Part shown: piece by piece, positions 6,879-13,758 of the stretch | Layout of the letters: each line of letters begins with the position of its first letter | Numbering within the stretch: position 1 is the first letter of the stretch | DNA from: JACCSI01 sp035575715 | Lineage (GTDB): Bacteria; Acidobacteriota; Vicinamibacteria; Vicinamibacterales; UBA2999 | Direction of reading: 5' to 3' | Assembly (NCBI GenBank): GCA_035575715.1 | Contig: DATLXN010000019.1 | Location: 62,001-126,000, forward strand | Length of the DNA stretch: 64,000 nucleotides | Notes under the pieces: generated by a model | The model's database searches: none | The model's input: the letters and a program-made list of their open reading frames with translations, nothing else | Told to the model about the DNA's origin: nothing | Program-made: the position numbers and the translations under genes

Positions 6879-7358
6879 CTAAAACTTGAACAGATCGTCG
6901 AAGGCTTTTTTGGCGCCAGATGGCTCAGATGGCTTGCTCGCTTGCGCGGATGAGGTTTCGCGCTCATATGACGTGCGCGGCGTATAAAGCGTGCACTCAT
7001 TCGCGACGTCTTTCAGGGGGATCCGCACCAGGATGATCTGGCTGCATTCCCAACGGGCGCCGGGATCGAAATACATGCATTGGGCGCACGAGCGGAGGTC
7101 CTGGCTGCACTTGGTGCACTTACTGCGTGAAAAAATCTCGGCGTCGACGTGACTGCCGCAACGCGAACAACGGGCGACCTGGTGAAAGCCCGGCATGTTC
7201 GGGTTGCGCGCGCCTTCCGATGAAATGCGCCGCGCCCCCGCGGGTGCACCCGGTTCCCGGTCGGGCCGGGGCGCGCCCCCGCCTTCTGGACGCGGCCCCT
7301 TTCGCTCCCGGCCATCGTCCTGGTAGCCGCGTTGTTTGTACTTCCGGTCGTCGCTCAT
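6879..7358 (-). CDS. Zinc-ribbon protein of unknown function
   Basis: A 159-residue hydrophilic protein with no signal peptide or membrane segment. Residues 1-58 are basic, Gly/Pro/Arg-rich and probably disordered. Residues about 62-125 hold the cysteine pairs CSRCGSH, CTKCSQD, CAQC and then WECSQ and NECTLY, enough ligands for two zinc ribbons. The C terminus ends in KKAFDDLFKF, a short amphipathic tail that could be an interaction motif. It lies upstream of the selenoprotein on the same strand, separated by the repeat cluster. The function is not recognised; nucleic-acid or protein binding is a guess from the basic tail and ribbons. Confidence 0.7.
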   Translation of the reverse strand: MSDDRKYKQRGYQDDGRERKGPRPEGGGAPRPDREPGAPAGARRISSEGARNPNMPGFHQVARCSRCGSHVDAEIFSRSKCTKCSQDLRSCAQCMYFDPGARWECSQIILVRIPLKDVANECTLYTPRTSYERETSSAQASKPSEPSGAKKAFDDLFKF

Positions 7359-7467
7359 TCAGGTCTCGGGTCTTTGCGATCAGCTCTCAGCAAGCTCAGC
7401 CTACTGCAACACTTGCACGAAGGCGAGCCAAACGGCGCGCCCCCCACCGGCGCACGAAGTGCCGCCG

Positions 7468-7504
7468 GTCCCACCGCGTAGCGGTCCCACCCGCGCAGCG
7501 GGTC
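7468..7504. repeat. Second copy of the GGTCCCACC repeat family
   Basis: Inverted-repeat words GGTCCCACCGCGTAGCGG and CCCGCGCAGCGGGTCC lie immediately after the LivF stop codon. They belong to the same family as the cluster at 6735-6878. They can form a hairpin and may end the transporter transcript, although no U tract follows. Confidence 0.6.
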
Positions 7505-8209
7505 CTAGATGGATAGATACGCTTTTCTCACGGCATCTGACGCGCGGAGTTGGTCGGGTGTTCCGTGGACCACCAGCGTGCCGCGCTCGAGAACGTAGCC
7601 ATAGCGGGCGTGCGCCAGCGCGGCATGAAGGGCTTGCTCGACGATCAGCAACGCCACTCCCTGTCCGTTGATGTGATCGAGCGCCGCAAACAATTGTTTC
7701 ACCACCACCGGCGCCAGCCCCAGGGACAGTTCATCGATCAGCAGTAGTTTGGGATCTGCGGCGAGACCCCGGCCGATGGCGACCATCTGTTGCTCGCCTC
7801 CACTGAGCCGCGCCGCATCCTGCGTCCACCGCTCTTTTAAGCGCGGGAACAAGCCGACGATGTCGTCGACCAGTGCGCGACGGCGGGCTGTGGGGACGTG
7901 ATTGCCGGCGAGCTGGAGATGTTCGCGGACGGTGAGCGTCGGCCAGATCCGCCGCCCTTCGGGCACGTGCGCGATGCCCAGTGACGCAATCTGATGCGCA
8001 GCGAGACCACGTAACGACCTGCCCTCGAAGTGAATGTCACCGCCGCCAATCGCGGCGAGGCCACTGATCGCGCGCAACAAGGTTGATTTCCCTGAGCCGT
8101 TGGCGCCGGCGAGCAGAGCCGAGGTCCGCGCCTCGAGATCAAAGGAGACGCCGTTGAGGGCACGAATCGGCCCGTAAGCGACAGCCAGATCGCGAACACT
8201 GAGCATCAT
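7505..8209 (-). CDS. livF: Branched-chain amino-acid-type ABC transporter ATPase LivF
   Basis: One of two ATPases powering a Liv-type uptake system; 234 residues. Walker A is GANGSGKST at about residue 36, the signature is LSGGEQQM, Walker B is LLLIDEL, and the H-loop has the LivF-type VEQ in place of histidine. HVPEGRRIWPTLTVREHL is typical of LivF. The start ATGATG overlaps the LivG stop, so the two are translationally coupled. It is the last gene of a six-gene unit starting with the amidohydrolase at 13643. Confidence 0.92.
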   Translation of the reverse strand: MMLSVRDLAVAYGPIRALNGVSFDLEARTSALLAGANGSGKSTLLRAISGLAAIGGGDIHFEGRSLRGLAAHQIASLGIAHVPEGRRIWPTLTVREHLQLAGNHVPTARRRALVDDIVGLFPRLKERWTQDAARLSGGEQQMVAIGRGLAADPKLLLIDELSLGLAPVVVKQLFAALDHINGQGVALLIVEQALHAALAHARYGYVLERGTLVVHGTPDQLRASDAVRKAYLSI

Positions 8210-8913
8210 TCGCCCAGATACGCTTTCTTGACCGTGGCGCTCGACAGCACCTCGATCGGCTCGCCGTCCGCGATGACCGCGCCGCGGTCGAGAACGATCA
8301 CCCGATCGGCAAGGCCGCGGACCGCCGGCAACACGTGTTCGATCAACACCACGGTCCGACCGGCCGCGACGACACCCTTCACCAGCTGGATCGCTTGCTC
8401 GGTCTCCTCTGGCGTCAGTCCAGCCATCGTCTCGTCGAGCAGGATCATGCGGGCCCCGGTTGCGAGCGCCCGGGCAATCTCGAGCCGACGGCAATCGGCC
8501 AGCGTCAGGGTCAGGGCGACGCGATCGGCCACATCCTGTAATCCGCACAGCGTCACGATGTCGCTGAGCACGGTCGATTCCGATCGCGACGCCGCCTTGC
8601 TGCCGAATGCGGCGGCGGCGCGCAGATGGTCGTGAACCGTCATCGCCCAGAACGGGCGGACCACCTGGAAGGTGCGCCCGATGCCGGCGCGGCAGACCTG
8701 GTCCGCCGACCACCGGGTAATGTCGTGGTCCGCGAAGATGATGCGGCCGTCACTGGGCGGAATGGCGCCGGCGATCATCCCGAACAGCGTCGTTTTCCCG
8801 GCGCCATTGGGTCCGATGATCGCGGTGGTTTGCGCCGCCGCGATCCGCGCCGAGACGCCGTTGACCGCGACCAGTCCGCCGTAGCGTTTGGTGACGTTAT
8901 CGAGCTGCAGCAC
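8206..8913 (-). CDS. livG: Branched-chain amino-acid-type ABC transporter ATPase LivG
   Basis: The second ATPase, 235 residues. Walker A is GPNGAGKT (about residues 34-41) and GIGRTFQVVRPF follows as in LivG. The signature region reads LTLADCRRLEIARAL, so the usual LSxGQ is degenerate although the following RRLEIARAL is normal; MILLDETMAGL is Walker B with the LivG-type extension. It overlaps LivM by 17 bases and LivF by 4. Substrate is set by LivK and cannot be told from this subunit. Confidence 0.92.
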   Translation of the reverse strand: MLQLDNVTKRYGGLVAVNGVSARIAAAQTTAIIGPNGAGKTTLFGMIAGAIPPSDGRIIFADHDITRWSADQVCRAGIGRTFQVVRPFWAMTVHDHLRAAAAFGSKAASRSESTVLSDIVTLCGLQDVADRVALTLTLADCRRLEIARALATGARMILLDETMAGLTPEETEQAIQLVKGVVAAGRTVVLIEHVLPAVRGLADRVIVLDRGAVIADGEPIEVLSSATVKKAYLGE

Positions 8914-9826
8914 TCGCTACCCCGCGCAGCTTGCGGCCAAATGCGACGACACCATTGGGCTCGTAGAGCATCACCCCGATCAGGAGGAGCCCGTAGATGC
9001 CGAGGTGGCCTTGCGGAAACCATGCGGCGAGGCCTTGTTCGAGTCCGAGGAATATCACCGCGCCGATCGCCGGTCCCCACTTAGAGTTGAGACCGCCAAT
9101 GGTTGCCATCAAGATCAACGCGATCCCGCGATTGAACGAAAACACATCCCCGGGCTCGACGTAATACAGATAGCGCGCGTAGATGCCGCCCGCGGCGGCG
9201 ACGACTGCCGCGCTCAACATCAACGCTTGCACCTGTAACCAGCCAACCTTGATGCCGATGCTGGTGGCGGCCTCGACGTCTTCGCGGATACACGACAAAC
9301 CCAGGCCGAGGCTCGATCGGCGGACCAGCCACGACAGGGCAAACGCGACCACCACCAGGCCGAGCGCCAGGTAATAGGCGGTATGCTCCCAGCCGCCGAT
9401 CGACAGCGTCAGTCCGGTCGCGCCGCCGGTGACGCCTTCTGCCAGCAACGCGATCAATCGCGTGGCTTCGCCGACACCAATGGTCGCAATCGCGAAGAAC
9501 GGGCCGCGCAAGCGCAGACAGGGCCAGCCCCACAGCGCTCCGTATGCCGCCGCGAGCAGCGCGCCGGGAAGTAAGGTCAGCGGCATCGGCCATCCGGTGC
9601 CGACCAGCCACGCGGTCATGTACGCGCCGATGCCAAAAAAAGCCGAGTGGCCGAACGACACCTGACCGGTCAGGCCCCCGACGAGATCCCACGCCGTCGC
9701 ACTGGCGATGTAGAGCAGCCCGATCACGGCGAGCCGCGTGATGTAGACGCCGCCGGGGATCGCCGGTCCGGCAAAGGGCAGCGCGGCAAGCGCGATCAAC
9801 AGCAGGATCGGAATCAGACGCGTCAT
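8897..9826 (-). CDS. livM: Branched-chain amino-acid-type ABC transporter permease LivM
   Basis: A 309-residue inner-membrane permease with about 8-9 hydrophobic segments. The LivM pattern is clear: DLVGGLTGQVSFGHSAFFG, then LRLRGPFFAIATIGVGEA, EDVEAATSIGI and the C-terminal YGLLLIGVMLYEPNGVVA. Its ATG overlaps the LivH stop (ATGA). It pairs with LivH to form the channel. Confidence 0.92.
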   Translation of the reverse strand: MTRLIPILLLIALAALPFAGPAIPGGVYITRLAVIGLLYIASATAWDLVGGLTGQVSFGHSAFFGIGAYMTAWLVGTGWPMPLTLLPGALLAAAYGALWGWPCLRLRGPFFAIATIGVGEATRLIALLAEGVTGGATGLTLSIGGWEHTAYYLALGLVVVAFALSWLVRRSSLGLGLSCIREDVEAATSIGIKVGWLQVQALMLSAAVVAAAGGIYARYLYYVEPGDVFSFNRGIALILMATIGGLNSKWGPAIGAVIFLGLEQGLAAWFPQGHLGIYGLLLIGVMLYEPNGVVAFGRKLRGVASAAAR

Positions 9827-10695
9827 CGGCGGAAGAACGACGGCAAGCCGCCAGGCCGAGTGACCAGGATGCCAACCAACAAGATGAAGCTGACCAGATC
9901 CTGCCAGGCGGTGCCACCGTAGACGCCGGCAGCCGTTTCCGCGAGACCGAGAGTGAGCGCACCGGCGAGAATGCCGCCGATGCTGTCCATGCCGCCCAGC
10001 ACGATGATGCAGAAGGTCTTGAGCTGCAGGGCAGACCCAAACTCCGGGTTGATCACATACAACATGGACAGCAAGACGCCGGCAAAGGCGGCCAGTGCCG
10101 TGCCGACGCCAAATGCGCGCGCCGAGATCCGGTCAGCACTGAGTCCGGCGAGTTCCGCTGCAACCGGATCGCGGGCGACCGCGCGCATGGCGCGGCCGGT
10201 ATGTGTCCAGTGCAGGAAAGCGTAGAGCGCCGCCGTGCCGGCGAGCGCGAAGCCGAAGATGACCAACTTGGTCACTGGCACCGGCACGCCGAGGTCCACC
10301 GTCGTGAGGTTGTAGGACAGCGCGATCGAACGATCGTCACCGGTCCAGATCAGGTAGGCGATGTTGCGTCCGACCAACCCCACTCCAAACAGCAGTAACA
10401 ACGACGCCATCGGCGGTCCGTGCACGACGCGTCGCACCAGCACGGAGTACAGCAACATCCCAATGCCGTAGCTGATCGGCACGATCACAATCGACGCCAC
10501 CAGGGGATCCAGTCCGAACCGGGTGTTCAGCGCATACGCGGCATAGGCGGCCAGCATCAACACCGCGCCGTGCGCGAGGTTGACGATCCGCATCACGCCG
10601 TAGATCAGGCCGAGGCCGTAGGCCATGGCCGCGTAGACGCCGCCGAGCAGAACCCCGAAAATGACAACGCTGGCGAGGGTGGCGGAGTCGGTCAC
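9823..10695 (-). CDS. livH: Branched-chain amino-acid-type ABC transporter permease LivH
   Basis: A 290-residue permease. GTG 10695 was chosen because it lies one base after the LivK stop and begins the first hydrophobic segment (TLASVVIFGVLLGGVYA). The LivH motifs are YGLGLIYGVMRIVNLAHGA, RAMRAVARDPVAAEL, FGVGTALAAFAGVL and IIVLGGMDSIGGILAGALTL. The open frame extends upstream to 10905 but there it only shadows LivK. Confidence 0.92.
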   Translation of the reverse strand: MTDSATLASVVIFGVLLGGVYAAMAYGLGLIYGVMRIVNLAHGAVLMLAAYAAYALNTRFGLDPLVASIVIVPISYGIGMLLYSVLVRRVVHGPPMASLLLLFGVGLVGRNIAYLIWTGDDRSIALSYNLTTVDLGVPVPVTKLVIFGFALAGTAALYAFLHWTHTGRAMRAVARDPVAAELAGLSADRISARAFGVGTALAAFAGVLLSMLYVINPEFGSALQLKTFCIIVLGGMDSIGGILAGALTLGLAETAAGVYGGTAWQDLVSFILLVGILVTRPGGLPSFFRR

Positions 10696-10696
10696 A

Positions 10697-11920
10697 TCAG
10701 CGCGGCGGCGGCACCAGGGCCGCGCCCGTGGCTGCGTCAGGTGGGTAGACGATCCGGAAGGTACCGCCCGGCATGTTCTGCACCAGCACCGACGGGTTGT
10801 CGATCTGGTTGCCGGTCTTCGCCGGGAAATAGACGCGCCGGCCGGGCAGGATGGCGCCGTCGCGGTCCATGGCGGCGAGCGCCTGGCGCACCGGCTCGCG
10901 CTCAATGGTTCCCGCGGTCTGAATCGCGGCGATCATCGTCCGCGCGGTCTCGTAGGCCAGCCCGGGATAGTAACTGCTCACGTCACCGTACTTGGCGGTG
11001 TAGTTCTTCACAAACGCGCGGGACTCCGGGTAGGGAAGCTCCTGCGTCCACCACTGCCCGCTCACCAGATAGTTGACGCCGTCGCCGAGTGTCGCCCGTG
11101 CGTCGGCTTCAGTGCCGCGCGGCCCGTAGGCGACGACCGGATGGGTCAGACCCATCTGCAGATACGTTTTGTGCTGCAGGACGAAATCCGGATAGTGCGT
11201 GTCGGACATGAACACGTCGGCGGTGGCCGCCTTGAGCTTCAACATCAGCGGGGTGAAGTCCTTGCTGTTCAATTCGAACGCTTCGTTCATCACCAGCGTG
11301 AAGCGATCGGCGTGCGCGGCGACCCGTTGTTCGGTGCCAGCGCGAAAGTCCTGGCCGTGCGCGGTGTTCTCCCACGCCAGGGCAATGCGCGCCGGTCTGG
11401 CCAGATGCCCGGCGTCCTGTTCGACCGCGAGCCAATCCATGAAAGTCGCGGCCATCGCTTCGACCGAGGACAGCAGCCCGAACACCCATTTGAAGTCGCG
11501 CTTGAAGATTTCGCTCGCGGCACCGCCGCCGGTGACGTAGGGAATCTTGTGCCGTTCGGGCACGACTGACTGCGCCAGCACCAGCTTGGTCTCGTAGGTT
11601 CCCAGCAGCGCGTGGATACCGCGCACCGTGATCAGATGCTCGGCCAGCTGAACGGCGGTCATCGAATCGCTCTTGTCGTCGACGATCTCCAGCTTGATCG
11701 GCAGCTTCCTGCCGACCGACTGGATCATCACGCCACCGGCGGCGTTGATCTCGTCGACGGCCAGCGTGTAGCCGTTCTTGAAATAAAGACCCGCGCGCGA
11801 CTCTTTACCGGTCAGCGGCAGCGTCGCACCGAGAATGATTTCGTTCAGGACGGCGGGCGTGGCGGGACCACCGCACCCGGCGATCCCGACGGCGAACAGG
11901 ACGACGAACAGTCGGAACAT
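10697..11920 (-). CDS. Periplasmic substrate-binding lipoprotein LivK-type
   Basis: The solute-binding component, 407 residues. ATG 11920 begins a lipoprotein signal, MFRLFVVLFAVGIAGCGG, with the lipid cysteine at residue 16. The mature protein has the type I periplasmic-binding fold: ILGATLPLTGKESRAGLYF, AVDEINAAGGV, VDDKSDSMTAVQLAEHLI and PYVTGGGAAS. It follows the amidohydrolase by 4 bases, so uptake and hydrolysis are probably linked. The ligand may be an amino acid, amide or small peptide; nothing in the sequence fixes it. Confidence 0.9.
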   Translation of the reverse strand: MFRLFVVLFAVGIAGCGGPATPAVLNEIILGATLPLTGKESRAGLYFKNGYTLAVDEINAAGGVMIQSVGRKLPIKLEIVDDKSDSMTAVQLAEHLITVRGIHALLGTYETKLVLAQSVVPERHKIPYVTGGGAASEIFKRDFKWVFGLLSSVEAMAATFMDWLAVEQDAGHLARPARIALAWENTAHGQDFRAGTEQRVAAHADRFTLVMNEAFELNSKDFTPLMLKLKAATADVFMSDTHYPDFVLQHKTYLQMGLTHPVVAYGPRGTEADARATLGDGVNYLVSGQWWTQELPYPESRAFVKNYTAKYGDVSSYYPGLAYETARTMIAAIQTAGTIEREPVRQALAAMDRDGAILPGRRVYFPAKTGNQIDNPSVLVQNMPGGTFRIVYPPDAATGAALVPPPR

Positions 11921-11924
11921 TAGA

Positions 11925-13643
11925 TCAGTTTTCAGTCTTAGGATACACAGTCTTACCGCCCACGACCGTCCGCGCGATGGCAATCTTCTTGATCTCATCG
12001 GCGTTGACGTCGTGCGGATCCTTCTCGAGCATCACGAAGTCGGCGAGCTTGCCGGTGGTGATCGAGCCCTTGAGGTCTTCCTCGTGCGAGGCCCACGCGC
12101 CGTTGATTGTCGCAATCACCAGCGCCTGGTCGACACTGACCTTTTGACGCGCCCCCCAGACCTCGCCGCTGAAGTCCTTGCGGGTGACCATGCTCTGCAG
12201 CGCCATCAACGGCTCGAACGGACCGGGCCCGTAGTCTGACGCGCCGGGAACGGGAATGCCGGCCTCGAGGAAGGACTTGTGCGCGAACATCCACTGCATC
12301 TTCTCGGCACCGTATTCCTTCCACTTCTCGCCGTGATAGTGCGCATAGGTCCAGAACGGCGTCGGGATCGCACCGATGGCTTTGATCCGCCGGATCAGAT
12401 CCGGATTGACCAGCGAGCAGTGCTCAATGCGATGGCGAGTGTCAGGCCGCGGATACTTCGCCAGCACCCGCTCGTAAGCCTGCAGCACCATGTCGATGGT
12501 GGTGTCGCCATTGGCATGAATCGCCACGCGAAAGTTATGGCGATGCGCATCTTCGACCGCGTCGTCGATCTCCTGCTGCGTCATCGTCAGGATGCCGTAG
12601 TCTTTGGTGCCGACATACGGCGTGCTCATGCGCATCGTGCGCTCTGAGGCCGAGCCGTCAGCGCCGTACTTCACACCAACCACGCGCAGCCATTCATCGC
12701 CGAAACCATAGTGAATGCCGGCCGCCTTGAAGCCGGCAAACGTCGCGTTGCCGCGGACCAGGAAGCCGGCGCGATGACGCAGCTCACCATTGGCGCGTGC
12801 GTCCTGATAGGCCAAAATGCGATCGGTGTCGGCGCCGGCGTCATGGACGGACGTCAAGCCGGCGGCGGTTAGCAATTCGGAGATGTGCTTCATTCCGGCG
12901 CGGCCGCGTTGACGCTGTTGCTCGGGCGTAAAGCGTTCGCGGGTGCCGACTGTGCTGAAGACGTTGCGGGCGAGCTCCGCGACGCGGCCGGTAAACTCGC
13001 CGCTTCCGTCACGGAAGAATCGGCCGTGATCAGGATCTGGCGTCGCCTTGGTCACGCCGGCCAGCTCGAATGCCTTGCTGTTGTACCAAGTGGTGTGGCC
13101 GCCGCGATGACCAACCGAGATCGGATGATCCTTTGAGACCTCGTCAAGATGGCGCCTGGTCAGCGGCACATCCAACTTCGTATCGTCGAACATCGTGGCA
13201 GTAATCCATTGACCGGGCGGTGTCCTGTCAGCCTTCGCGCGAAGACTGGCCAGCAGCTCGCGGACGCGCCCGACATTGGCATTGACGCTGTAGAGCTCGT
13301 TGACACCGCTGACGTGGCAGTGCGTGTCGATGAATCCTGGCGTCACGGTCATCTGCTGCGCGTCGATCACGCGCGTGCGGGTGGTCGCGAGGTTCCGCAC
13401 GTCGGCCGACGTGCCGATGGCCACGAAACGCCCGTTTTTCACCGCAAACGCTTCGGCTCGCGGTTGCGCCGCATCAACGGTATAGACCCGCGCATTGACG
13501 AGGATCAAATCCGGTTCGGCGGACGCGCGCCCCGTGGCCGGTTGTTGCGCCGCCACTGCGCCGATGCCGGATTGAGCGAGACCCCAGCCGCCCGCCAGCG
13601 AGGCGCCGAAGCCGAGGAATTCGCCGCGCGAGATCTTTTTCAT
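11925..13643 (-). CDS. Exported amidohydrolase (YtcJ-like, amidohydrolase family 3)
   Basis: A 572-residue metal-dependent hydrolase acting on C-N bonds. ATG 13643 has a GGAG site 8 bases upstream and begins MKKISRGEFLGFG, a twin-arginine-like leader with only one arginine. The metal-binding motif is TPGFIDTHCHVSG; further motifs are RVAIHANGDTTIDMVL and RHRIEHCSLVNPD, and the TGKLADFVMLEKDP end piece is characteristic of the YtcJ group. It is the first gene of the unit that continues with LivK-H-M-G-F only 4 bases downstream. It is divergent from the TonB receptor. Confidence 0.88.
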   Translation of the reverse strand: MKKISRGEFLGFGASLAGGWGLAQSGIGAVAAQQPATGRASAEPDLILVNARVYTVDAAQPRAEAFAVKNGRFVAIGTSADVRNLATTRTRVIDAQQMTVTPGFIDTHCHVSGVNELYSVNANVGRVRELLASLRAKADRTPPGQWITATMFDDTKLDVPLTRRHLDEVSKDHPISVGHRGGHTTWYNSKAFELAGVTKATPDPDHGRFFRDGSGEFTGRVAELARNVFSTVGTRERFTPEQQRQRGRAGMKHISELLTAAGLTSVHDAGADTDRILAYQDARANGELRHRAGFLVRGNATFAGFKAAGIHYGFGDEWLRVVGVKYGADGSASERTMRMSTPYVGTKDYGILTMTQQEIDDAVEDAHRHNFRVAIHANGDTTIDMVLQAYERVLAKYPRPDTRHRIEHCSLVNPDLIRRIKAIGAIPTPFWTYAHYHGEKWKEYGAEKMQWMFAHKSFLEAGIPVPGASDYGPGPFEPLMALQSMVTRKDFSGEVWGARQKVSVDQALVIATINGAWASHEEDLKGSITTGKLADFVMLEKDPHDVNADEIKKIAIARTVVGGKTVYPKTEN

Positions 13644-13758
13644 AACTGCTCCAGTGGGACGTAGCCAATGCGCGGATTCTATAACTCTTGCGTCCTCCAA
13701 CATTTCACGCTACCGTCGGCCGTTGTAATCCCCCCGGCCATTCGATTTTGGAGGCGCC

